Below, one piece after another: positions 54,727 through 64,000 of a stretch of DNA of 64,000 bases (within the stretch, counting starts at the first letter, position 1; each line of letters starts with the position of its first letter). The position numbers were made by a program, and so were the translations under genes. The notes beneath the pieces were generated by a model. The model was not told where the DNA came from, searched no databases, and was given only the letters and a program-made list of their open reading frames with translations. Source of the stretch: Fictibacillus macauensis ZFHKF-1 (lineage in GTDB: Bacteria; Bacillota; Bacilli; Bacillales; Fictibacillaceae); assembly GCF_000269865.1 (NCBI RefSeq), contig NZ_AKKV01000026.1, positions 1 through 64,000 of the forward strand, in the 5' to 3' direction.

Positions 54727-55569
54727 TTATTCATCCCCTTTTGTTAATGAGTTATGTTCTTCTACTTCCCGAACGACAATACGTGCACCTTCTACTTTTA
54801 CAATCTTCACGTGCGTTCCTTTCGCAATAAACGTTCCTTCTGTCACCACATCAAGTCTGTCTCCATTGAAGTCGGCGGTCCCTGCTGGTCGAAGCGGCGT
54901 GAGCGCAAGCACTACTTTGCCGATCAATTCTTTGCGCTCATTACTCGATACATAGCCTTTTTCATTACTCGTACTATCAAAGAGCACCAGTTTTTTTAAC
55001 GGACCATTGTAACCGAACACGCGCAAAAAGAAGTATGCGCCAATGACCGTTACACTTAAGGCGATGACGAGCGCACTTAATATGACGGTATACGAGCCAG
55101 CAGCAAGGACAAGACCATACACGGCTCCTCCTAAGCCAATAACGCCCAGAATACCACCTGGAACGAATATTTCAAGAAAAAGGAGGAATAGCCCTATGAA
55201 GAAGATAATCGCTGGATATACCCCTGCAACGCCCGCCAAATAGTGACCGAAGAAGTACAGGAAGAAAGACGCCGTTCCAATGGCTCCCGGAATGCCAAAC
55301 CCAGGTGTAAAGAGCTCGATCACAATGCCTAAACAACCAATGGTTAAAAGGAGGACGATGACTACCGGATGCGTCGTCCACTTTCCTACTTTCTCCAGAA
55401 ACGTCTCATCACTTGCTTGCGTCTTTTCTCCTGCCATTTCTACGAGATGGCTGTCGGCTATGTATACTGTAGATGGGACCGGTGAAGGGTGCGCATACCC
55501 TACTTTTCCCCCTATGACAGCCATTGCAAGAACAAAGATTCCAAAAAAGAACGCAGTCAGCTTTTTCAC
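54727..55569 (-). CDS. NfeD-like membrane protein, short form
   Basis: About 280 residues from the GTG at 55569 (GGAGGGG ten bases ahead). A signal peptide or TM at residues 4-22 is followed by a linker of about 50 residues. Four TM helices around [21 protein letters not shown] and [17 protein letters not shown] follow. A C-terminal OB domain runs from [18 protein letters not shown] to [11 protein letters not shown]. The Ser-Lys ClpP-class protease domain of the long NfeD1a form (B. subtilis YqeZ, about 440 residues) is missing; here only [11 protein letters not shown] remains before the TM part. It is the partner of floA, 2 bp away. Confidence 0.88.
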   Translation of the reverse strand: MKKLTAFFFGIFVLAMAVIGGKVGYAHPSPVPSTVYIADSHLVEMAGEKTQASDETFLEKVGKWTTHPVVIVLLLTIGCLGIVIELFTPGFGIPGAIGTASFFLYFFGHYLAGVAGVYPAIIFFIGLFLLFLEIFVPGGILGVIGLGGAVYGLVLAAGSYTVILSALVIALSVTVIGAYFFLRVFGYNGPLKKLVLFDSTSNEKGYVSSNERKELIGKVVLALTPLRPAGTADFNGDRLDVVTEGTFIAKGTHVKIVKVEGARIVVREVEEHNSLTKGDE

Positions 55570-55660
55570 AACACCCACTCCCCTCCTCTCCATTTTACGA
55601 TACTTCTTAGGAAAAGTTTCCCTTAATTTAAATTTTTCGGCGAAAATGCCTAAAAAAATG

Positions 55661-55700
55661 CAAAAAGACGCCCTTAAAGGAGGAACCTTTAAGGGCGTCT
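55661..55700 (-). terminator. yqeY terminator
   Basis: Arms AGACGCCCTTAAAGG (55666-55680) and its exact complement (55686-55700) with a 5-base loop form a 15-bp stem. TTTTTG follows on the minus strand. Confidence 0.93.
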
Positions 55701-55705
55701 ATAGA

Positions 55706-56152
55706 TCATTTTGATAAATGTTGTTGAACAAGGCGGCTTACGAGTGATGCATCTGCTTTGCCTTTAATGTGAGGCAATACAGCTCCCATTACCTTGCCCA
55801 TCTGTGCTTTAGATGTAGCACCCACTTCTTGAATGGCTGCTAAAACGAGATCATTAACCTCATCATCTGTCAGCTGCTTTGGCATATAATCGGTGATGAT
55901 CGCAATTTCGGCTCTAATGCCTTCTGCTAAATCCTCACGACCTGCGTTTTCAAATTCATGGAGGGAGTCTTTTCTTTGTTTCATTTCACGTGCGAGAACA
56001 GTAAGCTCTTCTTCTTCATTTATGTCGCGTCCGAGCTTGATGGATTCGTTTTGAAGGGATGCCTTCACCATACGAATCACCGAAAGCTTTTGCTTATTTT
56101 TGTCCTTCATCGCTTGTTTCATGTCTTGGTTCAATCGTTCAAGAAGACTCAT
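55706..56152 (-). CDS. yqeY: GatB/YqeY domain protein
   Basis: This 148-residue helical protein has the start [20 protein letters not shown], the middle [21 protein letters not shown] and the end [20 protein letters not shown]. These are typical of YqeY, which resembles the tail of the GatB amidotransferase and may bind tRNA. No enzyme activity is known. GAGGTG precedes the ATG. It follows rpsU by 15 bp under the rpsU promoter. Confidence 0.93.
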   Translation of the reverse strand: MSLLERLNQDMKQAMKDKNKQKLSVIRMVKASLQNESIKLGRDINEEEELTVLAREMKQRKDSLHEFENAGREDLAEGIRAEIAIITDYMPKQLTDDEVNDLVLAAIQEVGATSKAQMGKVMGAVLPHIKGKADASLVSRLVQQHLSK

Positions 56153-56166
56153 TACTTACACCTCAC

Positions 56167-56340
56167 TTAGAACTTACGCTTTCTTGCTGCCTCAGCCTTC
56201 TTCTTACGTTTAACGCTTGGCTTTTCATAATGTTTACGCTTTTTAACTTCAGCCAAAGTTCCATCTTTGGAAACGGATCTTTTAAAACGACGAAGAGCAT
56301 CATCAATGGATTCGTTCTTACGAACACGAGTTTCTGCCAT
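56167..56340 (-). CDS. rpsU: 30S ribosomal protein S21
   Basis: 57 residues from the ATG at 56340, with GAGGGAGGG ahead. Sequence [19 protein letters not shown] to EAARKRKF is the standard S21, lysine/arginine rich, binding 16S rRNA near the platform. First gene of the rpsU-yqeY unit, with a strong promoter about 80 bases upstream. Confidence 0.97.
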   Translation of the reverse strand: MAETRVRKNESIDDALRRFKRSVSKDGTLAEVKKRKHYEKPSVKRKKKAEAARKRKF

Positions 56341-56408
56341 TTTCTTTCCCTCCCTCCAGACCATCTAAGCTACGAAACATAGCCTAAATGCGTCACATAT
56401 CTTTTGCA

Positions 56409-56437
56409 ATTATAATATACGAAATGATAATGGTCAA
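56409..56437 (-). promoter_or_regulatory. SigA promoter of rpsU-yqeY
   Basis: Minus-strand -35 TTGACC (56432-56437) and -10 TATAAT (56409-56414) with an exact 17-base spacer. A strong near-consensus promoter. Confidence 0.78.
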
Positions 56438-56454
56438 CAAGAAACAGTTTTGTT

Positions 56455-57123
56455 TTAATAATCTGAATCCGATGCCCGTCCTTCCACAATGGCAACGCTT
56501 GCACTTGCGCCGATTCTTGTAGCCCCCGCATCGATCATTTTTTGAAACGTTTCGGGATCCCGAATGCCGCCTGAGGCTTTTACGCCGATCGTAGGTCCAA
56601 CCGTTTTGCGCATCAATGCAATATCTTCTACTGTCGCTCCACCGCTTGAAAAGCCTGTGGACGTTTTAACAAAGTGCGCACCAGCTTTCACCGCCAGCTG
56701 ACATGCTCTCACCTTTTCTTCTTCTGTTAAAAGGGACGTTTCTAAAATGACTTTAACGAGCGCATTTCCTTTCGCTGCTTGTTCCACAACTGCCGCAATA
56801 TCTTGCGTAACGATCGTGTCATCACCGCTTTTTAGAGCGCCAATGTTTAAGACCATGTCAATTTCACGCGCGCCATTTTGCAACGCGTTTCTCGTTTCAA
56901 ATGCTTTCACATCTGAAGTGGTCGCACCAAATGGAAACCCGATGACCGTACAGACGAGCACCGATGATTTTTTTAAATGATCAAAAGCTGTGTACACCCA
57001 AAAAGGGTTAACACATACTGAGTAAAAACCGTATCTTTTTGCTTCCTCACATAGCGTGAGAATATGCTTGACCGTCGTTTCCGGCTTTAAAGCGGTATGA
57101 TCGATCATTTTGGCAACATCCAT
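56455..57123 (-). CDS. deoC: Deoxyribose-phosphate aldolase
   Basis: Cleaves 2-deoxyribose-5-phosphate to glyceraldehyde-3-phosphate and acetaldehyde in deoxynucleoside catabolism. 222 residues from the ATG at 57123 (AGAGGGTG ahead). Active-site residues: D89 in REIDMVLN, Schiff-base lysine K153 in FVKTSTGF, and the lysine in [10 protein letters not shown]. This is the DeoC form used in Bacillus. No other deo gene is near. It is 78 bp after mtaB's start-side neighbours and has no B. subtilis counterpart here. Confidence 0.95.
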   Translation of the reverse strand: MDVAKMIDHTALKPETTVKHILTLCEEAKRYGFYSVCVNPFWVYTAFDHLKKSSVLVCTVIGFPFGATTSDVKAFETRNALQNGAREIDMVLNIGALKSGDDTIVTQDIAAVVEQAAKGNALVKVILETSLLTEEEKVRACQLAVKAGAHFVKTSTGFSSGGATVEDIALMRKTVGPTIGVKASGGIRDPETFQKMIDAGATRIGASASVAIVEGRASDSDY

Positions 57124-57165
57124 ACCAAGCACCCTCTTTTGTTTTTTAACAATAGGGTTTGAAAA

Positions 57166-57193
57166 AAAAGCCCGGTATATACCGAGCTTTTTC
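57166..57193 (-). terminator. mtaB terminator
   Basis: Near-palindromic stem AAGCTCGGTATA/TATACCGGGCTT (about 57169-57190). Eight T follow on the minus strand. Confidence 0.85.
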
Positions 57194-57200
57194 GTAATCC

Positions 57201-58553
57201 TTATACATTGATTGCTTTAGCAATCGTATTTTCTTCAAGAATGGTAACAAATTGCCCGTCGTTATAAGGATAGCCTGCTTTTGTAATTTTTACTTTGACA
57301 AGCTTACCGATCATATCCTCACGCGCTGGGAAACGAACTTTTAAATAGTTCGATGTATAGCCCACGAAGTGACCTGTTACGCCTTCTTCTTTATATTCCT
57401 CTTCTGGAATAACATCAACCACTTCATTTTCATAATGAGACGCATATTCTTTTGCCAATTGATTCGATAGCTCAATTAAGCGATGCACGCGTTCATTCTT
57501 CACATCTTCTGGTACTTGGTCTTCCATGCGCGCCGCAGGGGTACCCGTACGTTTTGAGTACGGAAACACGTGAAGCTCAGAAAACTTATGATCACGGATA
57601 AAATTGTACGTTTCCATAAACTCTTCTTCTGTCTCGCCAGGGAAACCTACGATCACATCGGAGGTAATCGCTAAACCAGGCAATGCTTTTTTTAGTTTGC
57701 CAATGCGATCGGCAAACATGTCCATCGTATATTTACGACGCATCCGACGAAGAACAGAGTCAGAGCCGGACTGAAGAGGAATATGAAGATGCGGAACAAT
57801 CGTATCCGACGCATCCATAACCGCAATCACTTCGTCCGTAATTTGACTTGCTTCGATGGAAGAAATACGCAGTCGTTTCAATCCAACCACTTTTTCGTCC
57901 AATTCTTTAAGCAACATAGCGAAATTATAATCCTTTAGATCCTCACCATAGCCTGCTGTATGAATGCCTGTAAGCACGATTTCTTTATAGCCTGCATCCA
58001 CAAGCTGTTGCGCTTGTGTAATGACTTCACTTGCGTCACGAGAGCGCAGAAGGCCTCGTGCCCACGGAATAATGCAAAACGTACAAAAATTATTACAGCC
58101 TTCTTGAATCTTGAGAGAGGCGCGTGTACGATCTGTAAACGATGGCACGTCTAACTCTTCATACACACGTGCTTTCATAATGTTGCTCACGCCATTAATC
58201 GGCAAACGCTCTTCTTTAAATTGTGCAATATACGTAAGCATTTTATGACGATCTTGTGTACCAACGACGATGTCTACGCCTGGAATCGCCATAATTTCTG
58301 CTGGCGACGTTTGTGCATAACACCCCGTTACACAAATGACCGCATCCGGATTTTTACGAATGGCACGTCGAATCACTTGACGGCTTTTTTTATCCCCTGT
58401 ATTTGTTACTGTACATGTATTAATCACATAAACATCAGCTGTTTGTTCAAATTCTCGACGCTCGTACCCATCCGCTTGAAACAGTTGCCAAATCGCTTCT
58501 GTTTCGTAATGGTTTACTTTACAGCCTAATGTATGAAAAGCCACTGACGGCAT
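57201..58553 (-). CDS. mtaB: tRNA t6A37 methylthiotransferase
   Basis: Radical-SAM enzyme converting t6A37 to ms2t6A37. 450 residues from the ATG at 58553, seven bases after GAGGTG. The N-terminal methylthiotransferase domain has [13 protein letters not shown] (C11), NTCTVTN and TGCYAQ. The radical SAM cluster is [13 protein letters not shown]. The C-terminal TRAM domain runs over [21 protein letters not shown]. In the dnaJ-prmA-rsmE-mtaB order of B. subtilis (yqeV). Confidence 0.96.
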   Translation of the reverse strand: MPSVAFHTLGCKVNHYETEAIWQLFQADGYERREFEQTADVYVINTCTVTNTGDKKSRQVIRRAIRKNPDAVICVTGCYAQTSPAEIMAIPGVDIVVGTQDRHKMLTYIAQFKEERLPINGVSNIMKARVYEELDVPSFTDRTRASLKIQEGCNNFCTFCIIPWARGLLRSRDASEVITQAQQLVDAGYKEIVLTGIHTAGYGEDLKDYNFAMLLKELDEKVVGLKRLRISSIEASQITDEVIAVMDASDTIVPHLHIPLQSGSDSVLRRMRRKYTMDMFADRIGKLKKALPGLAITSDVIVGFPGETEEEFMETYNFIRDHKFSELHVFPYSKRTGTPAARMEDQVPEDVKNERVHRLIELSNQLAKEYASHYENEVVDVIPEEEYKEEGVTGHFVGYTSNYLKVRFPAREDMIGKLVKVKITKAGYPYNDGQFVTILEENTIAKAINV

Positions 58554-58559
58554 TTTCAA

Positions 58560-59312
58560 TCACCTCGTTAATTCAAAATGATAGGAAAGAGCAGCGAGCA
58601 CATACGTACTGGCTGTTTCGGTTCGCAAAATACGTGGGCCTAAGCCACATAAAAGAAAGCCGGCTTCTTGTAGCTGACTTGCCTCTTCACTGCTCAAGCC
58701 GCCTTCAGGACCGATGACACAAAGCATTTCTTGCGCTGCGTCCATCGTTGTTAACAACTGAGCAAGCTGTTGTTTTTCCCCCGCTTTTGCTTCCTCTTCA
58801 TATGCTACCATTTTGTATTTAAATTGTTTCGCTTTTGCTAGTAATTGCTTAAAAGAAATCGGCGGTTCAATCGTCGGTATCACTTGTCGATGCGATTGTT
58901 CCGCTGCTTCTTTTGCAATTTTCTCTAGTCGTTCCACTTTCTTTTTTCCTTTTTTCTCATCCCATTTAACGATACACCGTGAAGAGGAGAACGGTAAAAA
59001 AGCATGGGCACCAAGCTCGGTCCCTTTTTGAACGATTGTTTCTAACTTATCGCCTTTCGGTAACCCTTGGGCAATAGTCACTTGAATCGGTAGTTCCTTC
59101 TCTTCGGTTAGCCATTGAACAACCGTTGCAGAAACTTCTTCTTTCGCTAATGACACAATCTTACAACGAGCTGTTCGCCCGTTGCCATCACAGCAAAGAA
59201 TTTCATCTCCTTCTGCCATCCGCATGACGCGCGTAATGTGGTTGGCATCATCACCTAAGAGGAGGACGTTCTCTAAAGACATTTGCTGCTCTGAAACAAA
59301 ATAGCGTTGCAT
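58560..59312 (-). CDS. rsmE: 16S rRNA (uracil-1498-N3)-methyltransferase
   Basis: SPOUT methyltransferase making m3U1498 in 16S rRNA. This 250-residue protein has an N-terminal PUA-like part (ENVLLLGDDANHITRVMRM). The knot is IGPEGGLSSEEASQL with LGPRILRTETASTYVLAALSYHFE. The middle KAWD-type SRCIVKWDEKK block is conserved. It is 6 bp after mtaB-proximal prmA. Confidence 0.95.
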   Translation of the reverse strand: MQRYFVSEQQMSLENVLLLGDDANHITRVMRMAEGDEILCCDGNGRTARCKIVSLAKEEVSATVVQWLTEEKELPIQVTIAQGLPKGDKLETIVQKGTELGAHAFLPFSSSRCIVKWDEKKGKKKVERLEKIAKEAAEQSHRQVIPTIEPPISFKQLLAKAKQFKYKMVAYEEEAKAGEKQQLAQLLTTMDAAQEMLCVIGPEGGLSSEEASQLQEAGFLLCGLGPRILRTETASTYVLAALSYHFELTR

Positions 59313-59317
59313 CCCGC

Positions 59318-60274
59318 TTATCCTTCTTTCGTGTCAGCGCTGTTTTTCGCAATGATCGCTACCCAATCTTCCATTTCAAGCGTTTCGACAATCTCAAAGC
59401 CCGCTTGAAGCAAAGATTGCTTCACGTCATTTTTCTTTCCTTGAATAATGCCTGACGTTATAAAGTAACCATCCTTCTTAAGCACCCTTGCGGCATCTGG
59501 AACAAATAACAAAATAATTTCAGCAAGCAAGTTCCCGACAATAACATCAACAGGTCCTTCAATGCCTTCTAAAAGATTATTTTGCCCTACTGTGACCGTA
59601 GACGCCACTTTATTAAGCTTCACATTCAAGCGCGCGCTCGTTACAGCTACTTCATCTAAGTCAAATGCTTCTACGTTCGCTGCTCCTAATTGTGCCGCAG
59701 CGATGCTTAATACACCAGAACCTGTACCTACATCAATGACATGATCGCCTTGGGTAATATACTTCTCAATCGCTTGTAAACACATAACGGTCGTAGGATG
59801 TGTGCCTGTTCCAAAAGCCATGCCAGGATCAAGCTCAATAATGACTTCATCGGAGCTAACCGGTTCATAGTCTTCCCACGTTGGCGTGATCGTAATTTTC
59901 TCAGAAATCTTCACAGGCTTATAATACTTTTTCCAAGCCGTTGCCCATTCTTCCTCATTCACTTCACTGATTGATACACGATTGTGTCCAAGATCAATAT
60001 CATAAGTTATTAAGTTATTAATGCCGACTTTAATTTCTTCAACCGTTTCACCGAGAAAGCTTGTAACAGGTAGATAGGCTTTAACAATAACGCCTTCTTC
60101 CGGATAATCGTTAGGATCGAGTTGATAGATCTCCCCATATACCGAAGTCCGTTCTTTTACTAAATCTTCAGGATCCTCAATCACAACACCACTTGCACCT
60201 GCTTCGTGAAGAATGTTTGAGATTGGTTCTACTGCTTCCTGGGTAGTATGAATGCTAATTTCTGACCATTTCAT
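59318..60274 (-). CDS. prmA: Ribosomal protein L11 methyltransferase
   Basis: Trimethylates L11 using SAM. This 318-residue protein has the N-terminal substrate-binding domain ([20 protein letters not shown]). A catalytic Rossmann fold follows, with [19 protein letters not shown] and [17 protein letters not shown] (the NLLA catalytic motif). AATGGAG before the ATG. Lies between dnaJ and rsmE. Confidence 0.96.
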   Translation of the reverse strand: MKWSEISIHTTQEAVEPISNILHEAGASGVVIEDPEDLVKERTSVYGEIYQLDPNDYPEEGVIVKAYLPVTSFLGETVEEIKVGINNLITYDIDLGHNRVSISEVNEEEWATAWKKYYKPVKISEKITITPTWEDYEPVSSDEVIIELDPGMAFGTGTHPTTVMCLQAIEKYITQGDHVIDVGTGSGVLSIAAAQLGAANVEAFDLDEVAVTSARLNVKLNKVASTVTVGQNNLLEGIEGPVDVIVGNLLAEIILLFVPDAARVLKKDGYFITSGIIQGKKNDVKQSLLQAGFEIVETLEMEDWVAIIAKNSADTKEG

Positions 60275-60302
60275 ATTCTATCAACTCCATTCCTAAACTC
60301 TG

Positions 60303-61427
60303 TTACTCGCCCTTAAAGGCTTTTTTTACTTTATCAAAAAAGGACTCTTGCTGTTCTTCAGGTACGCCGCCACTTTCTTCGGCAAATTCACGTAACAATT
60401 GTTTTTGCTTATCAGAAAGATTGGTTGGTGTAAAGACCTTCACTTGAATGTGTTGATCTCCTTGCCCACGACCGCGCACGTTTTGAACCCCTTTGCCACG
60501 CAAACGGAAATTCGTGCCCGTTTGTGTACCAGCTGGGATTTTTAATTTAATACGACCATGTAGCGTTGGGACTTCGATTTCATCGCCAAGCGTCGCTTGC
60601 GCAAACGTAATCGGCATTTCACAATAAATGTCATCGCCATCACGTTCAAAAAACTCATGCGGCAACACTTGGAATACGACGTACAAGTCACCAGCAGGAC
60701 CGCCATTGACACCTGGTTCACCATGACCTGATAAGCGGATTTGCTGCCCGTTATCAACGCCTGCTGGAATTTTCACTTTAATTTTCTTCGTTGTTGTTAC
60801 TTTGCCTTTGCCGTGACACGTTTTACATTTATCTTTAATGATTTTACCTGTGCCACTGCAATAGTTACATACGCGTTTGTTCACAATTCTTCCAAATGGC
60901 GTATTTTGTTCAACATTCATTTGACCGGAGCCGTTACAGTGCGAGCATGTTTCTGGCTTCGTACCAGGTTTTGCTCCAGAACCGTTACACGTATCACACG
61001 ATTCTTCTTTTGGTATTTCAATTTCTGTTTCTTTTCCAAACACTGCTTCCTCAAATTTCAGGTGCATATTATATTGCAAATCCGAGCCCTGACGAGGTGC
61101 ATTTGGATTTCTTCTACCGCCACCGCTGCCGCCAAAGAACATATCAAATATGTCGCCAAATCCGCCGAAATCAGCACCAGCTCCCCCAAAACCCCCAAAT
61201 CCTTGGTTAGGATCGGTATGACCGAACTGGTCGTACTGCGCCTTTTTCTGTGGATCTTTTAGCGTGTCATAGGCTTCACGAACTTCTTTGAACTTATCCG
61301 CAGCATCCGCTTCTTTATTCACATCTGGATGATATTGCTTTGTTAATTTACGGTAGGCTTTCTTAATCTCGTCATTGGATGCATTTTTGTCCAACCCGAG
61401 CACTTCATAGTAATCACGTTTACTCAT
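60303..61427 (-). CDS. dnaJ: Chaperone DnaJ
   Basis: Co-chaperone of DnaK. 374 residues from the ATG at 61427, behind GGGAGTGG. The J domain has QYHPDVN. A Gly/Phe-rich linker ([17 protein letters not shown]) follows, then the cysteine-rich zinc domain with four CxxCxGxG repeats ([32 protein letters not shown]). Two C-terminal beta domains complete the protein. Downstream of dnaK, after a hairpin at 61527-61565. Confidence 0.97.
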   Translation of the reverse strand: MSKRDYYEVLGLDKNASNDEIKKAYRKLTKQYHPDVNKEADAADKFKEVREAYDTLKDPQKKAQYDQFGHTDPNQGFGGFGGAGADFGGFGDIFDMFFGGSGGGRRNPNAPRQGSDLQYNMHLKFEEAVFGKETEIEIPKEESCDTCNGSGAKPGTKPETCSHCNGSGQMNVEQNTPFGRIVNKRVCNYCSGTGKIIKDKCKTCHGKGKVTTTKKIKVKIPAGVDNGQQIRLSGHGEPGVNGGPAGDLYVVFQVLPHEFFERDGDDIYCEMPITFAQATLGDEIEVPTLHGRIKLKIPAGTQTGTNFRLRGKGVQNVRGRGQGDQHIQVKVFTPTNLSDKQKQLLREFAEESGGVPEEQQESFFDKVKKAFKGE

Positions 61428-61526
61428 AGAATTCCACTCCCGAATCTTCACATAAAAATTATCTTACCACTGTTTCTTTTCATATTACAAGATGAAACTG
61501 TAAATTGTTAGCGCGAGCAAACAGAA

Positions 61527-61565
61527 AAAAAGTCAAAGCCAAGATGATCGCCTGACTTTGACTTT
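61527..61565 (-). terminator. Hairpin between dnaK and dnaJ
   Basis: Arms AAAGTCAAAG (61529-61538) and CTTTGACTTT (61556-61565) with a T-run on the minus strand. Probably a partial terminator that lowers dnaJ expression relative to dnaK, since the genes are in one operon. Confidence 0.75.
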
Positions 61566-61579
61566 TGTTTCTTACTTCT

Positions 61580-63433
<1,854 letters not shown>

Positions 63434-63437
63434 TTAT

Positions 63438-63462
63438 GTAATATTAAAGCCTTTAATATTAC
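63438..63462 (-). repeat. Perfect 12-bp inverted repeat between grpE and dnaK
   Basis: GTAATATTAAAG and its complement flank a single C at 63450. It begins one base after the grpE stop and lies 25 bases from the dnaK ATG, upstream of the ribosome site. No T-run follows, so it may be a transcript-stabilising or processing hairpin. Confidence 0.8.
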
Positions 63463-63463
63463 G

Positions 63464-64000
63464 TTATTGATTCACTTTTACCATTGCAGGACGTAACACC
63501 CTGTCATTTAATTGATACCCTTTTTGCAAGGTTTCAACGATTACGTTTGAATCGTATCCTTCTTCTTGGACTTGCATGACTGCTTGGTGCTTGTTTGGAT
63601 CAAACAATTGTCCATCAGTTGCTATTTCTTCAAGTCCTTCACCTTTTACAGCATCCATGAGTTGACGGTACACCATTTCAACTCCTTGCAATACGGATTG
63701 CGCTTGTGCATCTTCTACTTGAACGTCTAGCGCTCGTTCAAAGTTATCAAGTGCAGGTAACAATTGCGTTAATAACGTTTGTGATTTGTATTTTAGTTGA
63801 GCGGCATTTTCTTCACGTGTACGACGTTTGAAATTTTCGAAATCCGCTTGCACACGAAGTAAACGATTTTCAGTTTCGCTCACTTGTTGTTGTAACGCTA
63901 GGACTTCTGCATTCTCTTCGTGCTCGTGTTCGGCATGCGCGTCTTCTACTTCCACTTCTGGATGCATTTCTTCTGCTAACTCAACATCTACGGTTTCTTT
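63464..64000 (-). CDS. grpE: Nucleotide exchange factor GrpE, 5' end outside window
   Basis: Releases ADP from DnaK. About 178 codons are visible. The frame is open to the right edge ([20 protein letters not shown]), so the start lies beyond the window. An acidic N-terminus and a long coiled coil ([26 protein letters not shown]) lead to the C-terminal beta domain with [13 protein letters not shown] and [19 protein letters not shown]. It is upstream of dnaK in the heat-shock operon; hrcA should precede it. Confidence 0.95.
   Translation of the reverse strand, partial: KETVDVELAEEMHPEVEVEDAHAEHEHEENAEVLALQQQVSETENRLLRVQADFENFKRRTREENAAQLKYKSQTLLTQLLPALDNFERALDVQVEDAQAQSVLQGVEMVYRQLMDAVKGEGLEEIATDGQLFDPNKHQAVMQVQEEGYDSNVIVETLQKGYQLNDRVLRPAMVKVNQ

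Noticed and set aside
60741-61262. 173-codon plus-strand frame opposite dnaJ
   Set aside because: Antisense to the zinc-finger region of dnaJ; Phe/Cys/Thr-rich shadow without ribosome site.

Overview
The window is a stretch of chromosome from a Gram-positive, endospore-forming Bacillaceae bacterium (Bacillus sensu lato). Evidence for this is strong AGGAGG-type ribosome binding sites, ATG/GTG/TTG starts, sporulation genes (yqfC, yqfD), a DnaG/SigA cluster, and gene order that follows the Bacillus subtilis yqe-yqf-yqg region almost gene by gene. I cannot resolve the species from this sequence. There is no prophage, transposon, CRISPR array or obvious island. This is mostly core chromosome with lineage-specific insertions, losses and regulatory sites.

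Layout, left to right. 1-5.5 kb: a membrane protein cut by the left edge, a small probably frameshifted gene, a 65-residue membrane protein, glcK-yqgQ, an M42 aminopeptidase, an unrecognised membrane-anchored protein, a HAD phosphatase and an unlisted 58-residue membrane peptide. 5.5-9 kb: mobA, a DUF92 protein, yqgN (5-formyl-THF cyclo-ligase), rpmG, and two small membrane proteins, one of them a LysM-like relative of the MltG N-terminal domain. 9-14.3 kb: the high-affinity phosphate operon pstS-C-A-B1-B2-phoU behind a clear four-repeat Pho box. 14.3-22.7 kb: pbpA (class B PBP), an MFS transporter, sodA, a seven-tRNA cluster, yqgC, a Na/Pi cotransporter and yqgB.

22.7-34.3 kb: ypuA-like gene, yqfZ, ispG, yqfX, a DUF1540 protein, a zinc operon (znuC-znuB-zur) with a Zur operator, an NCS2 purine permease, yqfT, nfo, cshB, yqfQ and ispH. 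ispG and ispH supply the last two steps of the MEP isoprenoid pathway. 34.3-43.4 kb: yqfO-trmK, cccA, an acyl-CoA synthetase/acyl-CoA dehydrogenase pair under a perfect cre site, sigA-dnaG and yqxD. 43.6-55.6 kb: yqfL-ccpN (control of gluconeogenesis and PPDK), recO-yqzL-era-cdd-dgkA-ybeY-pgpH-phoH-yqfD-yqfC, then floA and a short nfeD. 55.7-64 kb: rpsU-yqeY, deoC, mtaB-rsmE-prmA-dnaJ-dnaK and grpE, which runs off the right edge.

The most useful observations are regulatory or comparative. They are the Pho box, a second set of Pho-like repeats at the Na/Pi cotransporter promoter, the Zur operator, the cre site over the inserted acyl-CoA pair, a Spo0A-like box, the missing glyQS between ccpN and recO, an NfeD lacking its protease domain, and a perfect hairpin between grpE and dnaK. 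I found no convincing undescribed multi-gene system. All family assignments come from reading motifs and gene order; no database search was run.
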